From contig VFLE01000091.1 in the NCBI GenBank assembly GCA_009885205.1, positions 1 to 5,780 on the forward strand: a stretch of 5,780 nt of DNA, written 5' to 3'. Source of the stretch: Candidatus Shapirobacteria bacterium. GTDB lineage: Bacteria; Patescibacteriota; Microgenomatia; UBA12405. The notes under the pieces were generated by a model. The model ran no database searches and had not been told where the DNA came from. It saw nothing but the letters and a program-made list of their open reading frames with translations. The translations under genes were made by a program, and so were the position numbers. Of this stretch, positions 1 to 5,409 are shown piece by piece (the first letter of the stretch is position 1; every line of letters starts with the position of its first letter).

Positions 1-31
1 CCCTTAACCCTTAAACATGAAAGGAGGGGTT

Positions 32-54
32 TTAGGGGAACGTAGTTCCCCTAA
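32..54. terminator. Perfect hairpin, 10-bp stem, GTA loop
   Basis: TTAGGGGAAC (32-41) and GTTCCCCTAA (45-54) are perfectly complementary around the loop GTA. Mimivirus-like viruses commonly end and polyadenylate transcripts at hairpins, so this may be a secondary 3'-end signal for the gene at 123-857. It could equally be only an arm of the dispersed repeat. The structure is seen; the function is inferred. Confidence 0.5.
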
Positions 55-91
55 GCGAATTCTGATGACCTTGGTTCCCCTTGGAGGGATC

Positions 92-115
92 TTAAGGGAA
101 CCTTGGTTCCCTTAA
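92..115 (-). terminator. Perfect hairpin after the first gene's stop
   Basis: TTAAGGGAACC (92-102) and GGTTCCCTTAA (105-115) are exact complements separated by only TT, so the practical fold is a 10-bp stem with a 4-nt loop. It begins 7 nt past the stop codon of the minus-strand gene at 123-857. That is the position expected for the hairpin that sets mRNA 3' ends in mimivirus relatives. It contains the dispersed core ACCTTGGTTCCC. Confidence 0.6.
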
Positions 116-122
116 CCTTAAG

Positions 123-857
123 TTACATCACACACGCCAACATGGAAACCAAAATGGCAACAAGAGACGACAGATAAATCCAAACAAAATGCCCGAATGC
201 ATGTTTCGTTCCGACTAAACTTTGCAATGTCGAGATTTGTTTATTTTGTATGGCAACATCCTTATCGAATTCAATGTGGAAATCAAGCGGATATTTGATG
301 GAAGGGGTAGACGTCGTAGATGAAGATTTTGCCATATTTATAACTTGCTCTAGATTATTCAAATTGATTTGCGTGATCAAAAAATTATAATTGAAATTTT
401 TGGCGTCAATTTTATCAAAGACATTGCTTTTCACAATGGACGACATTAATTTAGAGAGACCCCATATATGTATGAACCAATATCCTAATGTGTTTTCAAA
501 AATAGTAATCAAATTGGGATTTGTACCAAGGCCAAACATTGTGACGGCGACAATGACAAAGGCAGCCAAAGTATTCCAAAAAACAAAGAGCGCATCCTTT
601 TTCCCCATTTTATCGATTTTGGCCTCTTTATCATTCATGATCATGGTTCGATAGAATATTAGGTTTGATATATATCCCACTCCAACAACGAGGGAGAATA
701 AAATGACACCGCGATACCAAGAAGTTTTCCTATAAAACACAAAAGAATAAATGAGAGCGATTGGCACGGGGAGAACCACGCTAATAATAAAAAGGACAAG
801 CCATACTTGGGATGCGTCTACTTTTCCGGGTTGAGGAAGAATTGAATCGGCTGACAT
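123..857 (-). CDS. Multi-pass membrane protein, mimivirus-like type
   Basis: This is a 244-residue protein starting at the ATG at 857-855 and stopping with TAA at 125-123. Hydrophobic segments lie at about 17-41, 49-69, 87-110 and 223-243. A further aromatic, partly amphipathic stretch lies at about 116-141 (FENTLGYWFIHIWGL). A soluble loop at about 145-220 contains NYNFLITQINLNNL and a Ser/Thr run. There is no enzyme motif or cysteine cluster. The pairing of an FENT-GYW segment with a later NFLITQ-N-N segment resembles a membrane protein I associate with alga-infecting mimivirus relatives; this is recognition, not a search result. A role in the virion inner membrane or in host membranes is a guess. 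The gene is divergent from the small membrane gene at 946, with an 88-bp spacer, and is followed by a tight hairpin. A shorter plus-strand frame at 391-654 is its shadow. Confidence 0.85.
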   Translation of the reverse strand: MSADSILPQPGKVDASQVWLVLFIISVVLPVPIALIYSFVFYRKTSWYRGVILFSLVVGVGYISNLIFYRTMIMNDKEAKIDKMGKKDALFVFWNTLAAFVIVAVTMFGLGTNPNLITIFENTLGYWFIHIWGLSKLMSSIVKSNVFDKIDAKNFNYNFLITQINLNNLEQVINMAKSSSTTSTPSIKYPLDFHIEFDKDVAIQNKQISTLQSLVGTKHAFGHFVWIYLSSLVAILVSMLACVM

Positions 858-945
858 TTAGGTAAATAAAGTATCTATAGTATTCGTAGATACTTTAAGG
901 GGAGTTAGACGTAGTTACTCGAATAATGATATATACCAGTAAAAT
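858..945. promoter_or_regulatory. Divergent promoter region with symmetric inverted repeat
   Basis: These 88 bp separate two divergent start codons. They hold a perfect inverted repeat: TAAAGTATCTA at 867-877 and its complement TAGATACTTTA at 887-897, with a 9-nt spacer. On either strand the arm reads AAAGTATCTA toward the gene it faces, so a TCTA lies about 29 nt before the left start and about 68 nt before the right start. TCTA in an AT-rich setting is the reported late-promoter core of the mimivirus relative CroV. The symmetry is seen; a two-way late promoter or a dimeric factor's operator is inferred. Confidence 0.4.
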
Positions 946-1281
946 ATGGAATATCCAAAATTGATTGATAACGGCGCTATAAATTATATGTACGACGCTT
1001 TACAAATATGTCACACAAATCGAGTAAAGATCTATTATATTGCTCTAAATGTAGGCGTATTTTTGCTGTTTATTATTGTAACCACGTTGGTGTTGTATTA
1101 TTGCTATAAGAAAAAGCCGACGCCGTATGAACAGAAACGGAAAATGTTGAAGGACCAAGAATACATTTTGTCTAAAATAAGACATTACCAAGGAGAACAA
1201 CAACGATTATCGGCGTCGTTTATTGAAAAAATCCCTATTCGAGTGCCGACCACGAGTATTTATGATCGTACTTTCGGGTAG
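946..1281 (+). CDS. Small single-pass membrane protein
   Basis: This is a 111-residue protein with its ATG at 946 and TAG at 1279-1281. One strong hydrophobic segment (about 30-53, ending LVLYYCY) is followed at once by KKK, so the roughly 58-residue C-terminal part is probably cytosolic by the positive-inside rule. That part is a charged helix (EQKRKMLKDQEYILSKIRHYQ) ending in a Pro/Thr-containing tail. The N-terminal NGAINYMYDALQ stretch and the DQEYILSKIR helix look like a conserved small protein family of alga-infecting mimivirus relatives; this is from memory. The biochemical role is unknown, and a virion membrane component is plausible. The 3' end overlaps the convergent gene by 22 bp, leaving no room for a spacer hairpin. 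The stretch just inside the start contains AAAATTGA (957-964), which is coding and not a promoter for this gene. Confidence 0.85.
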   Translation: MEYPKLIDNGAINYMYDALQICHTNRVKIYYIALNVGVFLLFIIVTTLVLYYCYKKKPTPYEQKRKMLKDQEYILSKIRHYQGEQQRLSASFIEKIPIRVPTTSIYDRTFG

Positions 1282-1994
1282 TTAAGATAAGGGCGTTTTT
1301 TATTTTTGCGTGTTTTCCTTTTTCCGGCGGTTTGTGTTGCTAATGCTTCTTGTATTTTTATCTGCGCTTCTTTATACATTTGGGTTCCATGCTCTAGCTG
1401 CATAGTTCCAATTCTTTTTTGTTCAGTTCCATCTTCATATTTCCCGTTTTTCAAAAGAATTTCACCTTCCGAAATAAGCTCTTTGCCTTTGTCGATGTAT
1501 TTTTGTGCCATTTCAGATTGGTGTATGTATGGGGCAATAAGTAAGTCTTTTTTTTTATTTGTCGTTTGCATATTAATTGCAAGTTCCATAGATAATATAT
1601 TTTGTTCCATTGAATCCAATGCTGTTGTTTGTTTTTCAAAATACAGTTTTATCGTTTCTTCTCCTTTACTTTCCGCTATTTTCCATCCCTCATCAAATAG
1701 AGACAATAATTTGGCTATATCTGGTTTTGTGACATCATGTTTACAAACAAGGTATTCTTGAAATATTTTCATTAATTCATGTGCGCATTTATTTTTAAAA
1801 AAATAGGTTTTTGAACATGAATTTTCAATATCATTTAAATTTTCTTCGTAGTTATATAGTTTGTCTTTTACCTTCTTTTTGAAACAGGTTTCATATTTAG
1901 TACTTAAAAAATTTTGTCTAAGATCTCCAGTAAATTCTTCATTCTCAAATATTTCTCTTGTTTTATTCAAAATGCCAGAATAACGTTTTTTCAT
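1260..1994 (-). CDS. Charged helical protein with basic C-terminal tail
   Basis: This is a 244-residue, Lys/Glu-rich soluble protein starting at the ATG at 1994-1992, the first ATG in a frame that stays open about 20 codons further upstream. No known catalytic domain is recognised. Residues 1-100 are mixed helical with cysteines at 37, 60, 70 and 84. Residues 166-210 carry glycines at 170, 177, 184 and then 189, 196, 203, a seven-residue spacing with one phase shift, suggesting short helical repeats. The end holds a basic cluster, AGKRKTRKNKKR (223-234). Such GKRKTRKNK tails recur on many otherwise unrelated proteins of mimivirus-like viruses; their purpose is unclear, with nucleic acid binding or virion packing as possibilities. 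The last codons overlap the convergent gene ending at 1281. The coding sequence is very AT-rich with homopolymer runs. Two frames inside it (1306-1761 plus and 1451-1639 minus) are shadows. Confidence 0.8.
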   Translation of the reverse strand: MKKRYSGILNKTREIFENEEFTGDLRQNFLSTKYETCFKKKVKDKLYNYEENLNDIENSCSKTYFFKNKCAHELMKIFQEYLVCKHDVTKPDIAKLLSLFDEGWKIAESKGEETIKLYFEKQTTALDSMEQNILSMELAINMQTTNKKKDLLIAPYIHQSEMAQKYIDKGKELISEGEILLKNGKYEDGTEQKRIGTMQLEHGTQMYKEAQIKIQEALATQTAGKRKTRKNKKRPYLNYPKVRS

Positions 1995-2178
1995 TTCTTC
2001 ATATCGCGTCTCGTTATTTTGCAGTGAAACTATCCCACCATTATAATTTTTTTTTCACTTGCATTTTTGCGCAACTTCCTCCGTATCATTTTTTTCGATA
2101 AATGTTTCATGAAAAATATGACTCTTTTGTTATATCATCATATTTTATTTGGTATCTGTAATATATACAAGAAACAAA
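1995..2178. promoter_or_regulatory. AT-rich divergent spacer
   Basis: These 184 bp lie between two divergent genes and must hold both promoters. The sequence is AT-rich with T-runs near 2046-2056 and 2090-2095. It contains neither the AAAATTGA early octamer nor a convincing hairpin. I see no RNA gene or further open frame here. Confidence 0.35.
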
Positions 2179-3579
2179 ATGAATATTACGGAAGAAAAAA
2201 GAGAAGAAATACTTGCCGAAAACAATACGGCTCAATCTGATCTCCTCTTGCTATTAGACACATTGGACAATACAAAAATCGACGAACTTCGATTCGAAGA
2301 TCCGATGCGTGGAGATTTAGATCTTTCCTTATTAAAAGATCGCGAATTTAAGCACATCCATACGATCGAATTCAATCGAGCAGGAGAAATCACAAGTATC
2401 AAAAATATACCCGAGGGAGTAAAGACATTGCGCTGCCCGGATCAGATGATTGTTGAAATGACAGACCTTCCTGAATCGATGGAAGAAATCGTATTGGACG
2501 GAAATTACTTGACGAATTTTGATGCGAAAGGTCTTCCTAAATTACGCACGTTGCATTTATCCAACAATGAATTGGAAATGATTGAGAATATACCCAATAC
2601 ACTAGAAGAATTACTGTGCGATAATAATTATTTGAAACAACTGGATTTAGCAAATGCCACCTCTTTGCACACGCTTCATTGTTCGAATAATCAATTGCTC
2701 ATTGTAGCAAATCCACCTGAATCCCTGATCGATTTCCAAATGCAAAACAATCCGCTTACGGAAATGACAAGTACGGAAAAGACATCGAAAAGCGGGGAAA
2801 TCAAATTCAATTATTTGGAAAGCATGTATGATTATTTTTCATTGAAACGAAAATATGAAGAAAAAGAGAAACAGATGAAACGCGCTGCTTATAAGAAAAA
2901 TTCGAGATCCAAAAATGCGAAAAATAAACCAAAACACGCCCCCTGTATATCATGTAAACGCCCCGTGGGAAGCCTTTTTTTGAGGAAAAATGGGCGATAT
3001 GTAGCGTTATGTGGGGACAAAGTACATCCGTGCAATTTGAATATCCAACTTTACAGCGGAAATTTCTTTAATAATGAGACTCTTTTGACGATTTATCGCG
3101 AAGATTTGGATACGACGAAAGAGGGGATTATAAAACAGAAAATGGATACGCTGTTTAATTATATTGGAGAACACGAATCGGTGGAAAAATTCAAAGAGGA
3201 ATTGAATAAATATACAGAGGATAGCAAAATGTACAAAGATTTATTGGAACGTCATAAAGATTTGTACGAAAATGAGGAACGCAATTTGTATTTGTCCAAG
3301 AAGACTGAGGAAATATATGAAACAATCAACGAAATAAAGACGCACATAAAAGAGTATGATATTACGGGGAATCGGAAAGCTCTTTTAACGGGGATGCGTA
3401 TATATAAACGTGATTTGATGCCGGCGGTCGGAGCTAGGCGGATAAAAAAATACGGAATAATGGAAATGGACGTTTTTCCGGACAACGACGGATCGCGATT
3501 GGTACAATATGAATTGCCTTTGCAGAAAATGGATTTTACGTTTGGAGAACCTTCGAGAGTGATAAAGTATCAAATTTAG
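2179..3579 (+). CDS. Leucine-rich-repeat protein with Cys4 zinc-type module
   Basis: The chosen start is the ATG at 2179 in an A-rich context (AACAAAATG), giving 466 residues; the frame can be extended to a TTG at 2149, an unlikely start in a eukaryotic virus. Residues about 60-192 form irregular leucine-rich repeats, for example LRTLHLSNNELEMI and LHTLHCSNNQLLIV, with the Asn ladder of a solenoid that binds protein partners. A basic linker (about 233-253) leads to C256-x2-C259-x18-C278-x6-C285 with H283 nearby, which should bind one zinc. The surroundings (CKRPVG, ALCG, PCNL) resemble a small zinc module I associate with proteins of mimivirus-like viruses. Residues about 310-400 are Lys/Glu-rich and probably coiled coil, followed by a compact C-terminal part. 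No catalytic motif is seen. A role as a scaffold or host-factor binder is inferred. The stop is followed directly by a dispersed repeat core and a hairpin. Minus-strand frames inside it are shadows. Confidence 0.88.
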   Translation: MNITEEKREEILAENNTAQSDLLLLLDTLDNTKIDELRFEDPMRGDLDLSLLKDREFKHIHTIEFNRAGEITSIKNIPEGVKTLRCPDQMIVEMTDLPESMEEIVLDGNYLTNFDAKGLPKLRTLHLSNNELEMIENIPNTLEELLCDNNYLKQLDLANATSLHTLHCSNNQLLIVANPPESLIDFQMQNNPLTEMTSTEKTSKSGEIKFNYLESMYDYFSLKRKYEEKEKQMKRAAYKKNSRSKNAKNKPKHAPCISCKRPVGSLFLRKNGRYVALCGDKVHPCNLNIQLYSGNFFNNETLLTIYREDLDTTKEGIIKQKMDTLFNYIGEHESVEKFKEELNKYTEDSKMYKDLLERHKDLYENEERNLYLSKKTEEIYETINEIKTHIKEYDITGNRKALLTGMRIYKRDLMPAVGARRIKKYGIMEMDVFPDNDGSRLVQYELPLQKMDFTFGEPSRVIKYQI

Positions 3580-3593
3580 TGACCTTGGTTCCC
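3580..3593 (+). repeat. Dispersed core TGACCTTGGTTCCC
   Basis: These 14 bases are identical to 66-79 and 5486-5499. Here they begin at the very next base after the TAG stop of the leucine-rich-repeat gene. Unlike the copy within 92-115, this one has no adjacent complementary arm, so it is a half-element. Confidence 0.7.
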
Positions 3594-3597
3594 GTTT

Positions 3598-3617
3598 TAT
3601 AACTCATTAGAGTTGTA
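3598..3617 (+). terminator. Hairpin after the leucine-rich-repeat gene
   Basis: TATAACTC (3598-3605) and GAGTTGTA (3610-3617) pair over 8 bp, including one G-T pair, around the loop ATTA. It begins 18 nt after the stop codon, in keeping with hairpin-directed 3'-end formation in mimivirus relatives. The rest of the spacer up to the next promoter is AT-rich and shows nothing else. Confidence 0.45.
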
Positions 3618-3696
3618 TTATACATATGCGCGAATATAAATTTCCATTTGATACTTGTGAAAACCAAATAAAATATTTTTTGTTAAAAAACACATA

Positions 3697-3704
3697 AAAA
3701 TTGA
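3697..3704 (+). promoter_or_regulatory. Early promoter octamer AAAATTGA
   Basis: This is an exact match to the mimivirus early-promoter octamer. It ends 53 nt before the ATG at 3758, inside an AT-rich spacer and at the usual distance. The same eight bases also occur inside coding sequence at 957-964 (plus) and 406-413 (minus), so the position rather than the word alone supports the call. Confidence 0.7.
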
Positions 3705-3757
3705 AATGCTTTTTCTAAAATTTACAGATAGTAAAAACAATAACAACCACCAAGAAA

Positions 3758-4273
3758 ATGGCTTCCGCAATTGATATGTCTCTCATCAAACACAACGATA
3801 ATTGTCCAGTCATTTGGAACCCTATTGACCCATCCAATGTCAAAAAACATGCGGCATGGGAAATTTACGCCAAACATTACATGATGACAGACGCAAAAAA
3901 AACCGTAAAAATTAAAAACAAAACAATGGCGTATCCGGTTCATCAATGGATCGCTGTTCCGAATTACACAGTGGTACACGAAAATATAGACCCAAATAAA
4001 AGCAAATGGTGGAAAAACGATAAAGAATGGAAGAGTGAGGGTGATCCTTCTGCCGAAACCATTAAAACCCATGGATTGATAAAATGGCATGTATCGCCCA
4101 ACGCAAAACCATCATGTTGGATAAAAGGCGAATATAAAGATGGTAAGGTCACGGAAATAGTAACGCCCAAAGCAGTTTGTTATATGACCTACGCACCACC
4201 TTGCCCAATGTGTTCTGCTATAATGGGTCTGCCGTGTAGTGCACCCCCGAAATATATAAAGGGTAAAAAATGA
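3758..4273 (+). CDS. Unknown Trp- and Cys-containing soluble protein
   Basis: This is a 171-residue protein. The ATG has A at -3 and G at +4, a good eukaryotic context. There is no signal peptide or membrane segment, so it is probably soluble in the host cell or virus factory. It is rich in Trp (for example KWWKNDKEW) and Lys. Cysteines lie at 16, 120, 141, 149, 152 and 160. The last four form CYMTYAPPCPMCSAIMGLPC, a plausible zinc-binding knuckle close to the C-terminus, followed by a short basic end. I do not recognise the family and propose no function. It is the only gene here with an exact early octamer at a suitable distance, which points to early expression. It is convergent with the next gene across a 300-bp repeat-filled spacer. 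Minus-strand frames at 3722-4090, 3964-4170 and 4112-4366 are shadows. Confidence 0.8.
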   Translation: MASAIDMSLIKHNDNCPVIWNPIDPSNVKKHAAWEIYAKHYMMTDAKKTVKIKNKTMAYPVHQWIAVPNYTVVHENIDPNKSKWWKNDKEWKSEGDPSAETIKTHGLIKWHVSPNAKPSCWIKGEYKDGKVTEIVTPKAVCYMTYAPPCPMCSAIMGLPCSAPPKYIKGKK

Positions 4274-4391
4274 AAAAGTAGAAGTTGTGTTATAATTTTG
4301 TAAATTTATACATTTGTATCCTAATGTTTTTTTATTTTTTGTAAAATGATAATCTAAATTCGCCATAGAAAATTATTCAAAATCGTCCCAT
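4274..4391. other. AT-rich 3' flank with no gene
   Basis: This is the first part of the 300-bp convergent spacer. It is AT-rich with a weak short inverted repeat near 4306-4317 (ATACA, TT, TGTAT) and no open frame of interest. The remainder of the spacer (4392-4573) is occupied by repeat elements described separately. Confidence 0.5.
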
Positions 4392-4493
4392 TTTACACCA
4401 TTGAATATTTATAATGGGACAACCGAAGGTTGTCCCACTAGAGATTTAAGGGCAACTTTTGCTTCGCTTAACAGATAAATCAATTATAAGGAT
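4392..4493 (+). repeat. Copy A of the ~100-bp intergenic element
   Basis: Read on the plus strand, it opens with TTTACACC...GAA..ATTTA.AATGG.AC and closes with AAGGGCAAC...GCTTAAC.GATAAATCAATTA. The reverse complement of 5294-5402 has the same opening and closing blocks in the same order, with an unlike, length-variable middle. Here the middle is a perfect hairpin (4415-4437). The element lies between two convergent genes. It has no coding capacity and no transposase nearby, so it would be non-autonomous if mobile. Confidence 0.75.
4415..4437 (+). terminator. Perfect hairpin inside intergenic element copy A
   Basis: TGGGACAACC (4415-4424) and GGTTGTCCCA (4428-4437) are exact complements around a GAA loop. 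GTCCCATT at 4385-4392 can also pair with AATGGGAC at 4413-4420, so two mutually exclusive folds exist. It lies about 140 nt after the stop of the plus-strand gene ending at 4273, so it may be a distal 3'-end signal or simply part of the element. Confidence 0.5.
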
Positions 4494-4536
4494 ACGTAAC
4501 TACGCCCGACAGAGGCGGGACTGTTAAAAGGGGCGT

Positions 4537-4565
4537 GTTCCATTATAAATGTTCATCGGTGTAAA
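4537..4565 (-). repeat. 29-nt end module of the intergenic element
   Basis: This copy matches 5374-5402 at 27 of 29 positions and the reverse complement of 4392-4420 at 25 of 29. It starts 8 nt past the TAG stop of the minus-strand gene at 4574-4906 and, in that gene's reading sense, begins TTTACACCGATGAA. Together with copy A it forms an inverted pair inside one spacer. The bases between, 4494-4536, are GC-richer and include GGCGGG and the palindrome-like CGTAACTACG. Confidence 0.75.
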
Positions 4566-4573
4566 CTCTTGTT

Positions 4574-4906
4574 CTATGCAATAAAAATCCAGCTAATATA
4601 TAATTTATCTAAATGATTCCTTGTCTTTTCCATATCTTTATTATATGCGTTATATACATCTTTTACATGATAAAATCTAGCAATATATCCAAAAAACATA
4701 ATCATAAACAAGAGAACAAACAGTCTACTATTTATTTTCATAGATAACAGACTTCCAAAGAATGTATAATAGACTGCGTTTATAAAGAGAGAATATACAA
4801 TTGTATGAAATATAACCGATATTAATAATGGATAAATATTCTGGGAAATCATTTCTGAAAGGGATATATTAGCATTTGTTGTGGATAAATATAATTTTGT
4901 AAACAT
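4574..4906 (-). CDS. Small two-pass membrane protein
   Basis: This is a 110-residue protein with its ATG at 4906-4904 and TAG at 4576-4574. Two long hydrophobic segments lie at about 24-52 and 59-77. After them comes a conserved-looking polar end, RFYHVKDVYNAYNKDMEKTR, then NHLDKLYISWIFIA. This terminal pattern resembles a small membrane protein family in mimivirus-like viruses; the resemblance is from memory. No catalytic residues are seen and the function is unknown; a virion or factory membrane component is plausible. Its start lies only 8 bp from the start of the divergent gene at 4915, so its promoter must lie inside that gene's coding sequence. A TCTA in AT-rich sequence is found there. 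A 29-nt repeat module follows its stop. Confidence 0.83.
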   Translation of the reverse strand: MFTKLYLSTTNANISLSEMISQNIYPLLISVIFHTIVYSLFINAVYYTFFGSLLSMKINSRLFVLLFMIMFFGYIARFYHVKDVYNAYNKDMEKTRNHLDKLYISWIFIA

Positions 4907-4914
4907 ATTATATA

Positions 4915-5169
4915 ATGTTATTAGATAATTTTATTACCTATGATCAAAAGGTATTTATATCAATTATTTGTGGAGGATTATGGATTTATTTCAGGACATC
5001 TGATTGTTATAATTTGATTCCAAGAGAACATATTTTTCCAATATTTTTTGTGTGCATTTGGATATACTTGAATTATTACGAACCCCTATTTTTACCTATT
5101 GGATTATTGATATTGATTTCCTATTCATATATGCCTAGACTTTATAAAATTTTGGCGTTGAAAATGTAA
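4915..5169 (+). CDS. Small three-pass membrane protein
   Basis: This is an 84-residue protein with its ATG at 4915 and TAA at 5167-5169. Hydrophobic segments at about 13-26, 38-53 and 57-72 occupy most of it, with short polar turns (RTSDCYNLIPREH). The EPLFLPIGLLIL stretch resembles small hydrophobic proteins I associate with mimivirus-like viruses. No motif indicates a reaction. It is divergent from the two-pass gene with an 8-bp gap, so the two may be co-expressed and may act in the same membrane; that is inference. The upstream sequence (ATAAATATAATTTTG) is AT-rich but lies inside the neighbouring coding sequence. Codon choice is strongly A/T-ending, as in its partner. Confidence 0.8.
   Translation: MLLDNFITYDQKVFISIICGGLWIYFRTSDCYNLIPREHIFPIFFVCIWIYLNYYEPLFLPIGLLILISYSYMPRLYKILALKM
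4922..4925 (-). promoter_or_regulatory. Candidate late motif TCTA for the minus-strand gene
   Basis: On the minus strand the sequence reads AATTATCTAATAACATTATA before the ATG at 4906, with TCTA 15 nt upstream. This matches the AT-flanked TCTA late-promoter core described for CroV in kind and roughly in distance. The motif is only four bases long, so chance is a real alternative. Confidence 0.35.
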
Positions 5170-5238
5170 AAATAGTCTTCTCTGTGATAAATAATGATTA
5201 ATATCAATCCTTTATACCCCGATTGGTGTGGATACATA

Positions 5239-5263
5239 AAAAAATGACGTGGTGTCATATTTT
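5239..5263 (+). terminator. AT-rich imperfect hairpin after 5169
   Basis: AAAAAATGAC (5239-5248) and GTCATATTTT (5254-5263) pair with one A-A mismatch around the loop GTGGT. It lies about 70 nt after the stop of the plus-strand gene and could set its mRNA 3' end. The remaining bases from 5170 to 5293 show no gene or repeat that I can support. Confidence 0.35.
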
Positions 5264-5293
5264 TCTCATAATATTTCGGAAAAAAGACAATAA

Positions 5294-5402
5294 ATCTTTT
5301 AATTGATTTATCGGTTAAGCGTAGCACAGTTGCCCTTGACAATCTAGTAGAACGTCTCAAGCGAAGCAGAAGCGTTCCATTTTAAATCTTCATCGGTGTA
5401 AA
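5294..5402 (-). repeat. Copy B of the ~100-bp intergenic element, inverted
   Basis: Read on the minus strand, it runs TTTACACCGATGAA, then ATTTAAAATGGAAC, a divergent middle, ACTAGA, AAGGGCAAC, GCTTAACCGATAAATCAATT. This is the same order as copy A at 4392-4493. Its middle is different: instead of a tight hairpin it has repeated GCTTC-type words with a weak 5-bp stem, GAACG (5350-5354) with CGTTC (5373-5377). Copies A and B point toward each other around the divergent gene pair at 4574-5169. Confidence 0.75.
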
Positions 5403-5409
5403 GGTCTGG

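Larger units (their letters stand above)
1..122. repeat. Repeat and hairpin cluster behind the first gene
   Basis: This stretch lies directly downstream of the minus-strand gene that stops at 123-125. It is built from alternating GGGGAAC and GTTCCCC words. A GGAGGG-plus-TTTAGGG type unit occurs near 23-38 and again near 83-98, and recurs at 5452-5466. The core TGACCTTGGTTCCC sits at 66-79 and a shorter ACCTTGGTTCCC at 100-111. CCCTTAACC at positions 1-9 repeats at 109-117, so the window probably opens inside a further copy. Several arms are complementary to more than one partner, so alternative hairpins are possible. No gene is visible here. AAGGAGG at 21-27 imitates a bacterial ribosome site but belongs to the repeat. 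Confidence 0.75.

Noticed and set aside
21..27. AAGGAGG resembling a bacterial ribosome-binding site (also 5450-5456)
   Set aside because: Both are part of the dispersed repeat and no plus-strand gene follows.
406..413. AAAATTGA on the minus strand
   Set aside because: It is inside the first membrane gene and no supported minus-strand gene begins just downstream of it.
957..964. AAAATTGA early octamer
   Set aside because: It lies inside the coding sequence of the gene that starts at 946, with no start codon at a fitting distance downstream in a supported gene.
1306..1761. 151-residue plus-strand open frame
   Set aside because: It is the antisense shadow of the Lys/Glu-rich gene at 1260-1994, with a Ser/Cys/Phe-rich composition and no upstream promoter.
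2149..2178. TTG start adding ten residues to the leucine-rich-repeat protein
   Set aside because: TTG starts are not expected in a eukaryotic virus, and the ATG at 2179 has a good A-rich context.
3722..4090. 122-residue minus-strand open frame
   Set aside because: It is the shadow of the gene at 3758-4273, rich in Phe/Cys/His as antisense frames of Lys-rich genes tend to be, and has no independent support.
5142..5360. 72-residue minus-strand open frame
   Set aside because: Its N-terminal third is encoded by intergenic element copy B and its end overlaps the 3' end of the membrane gene on the other strand. No motif supports it, although it cannot be fully excluded.
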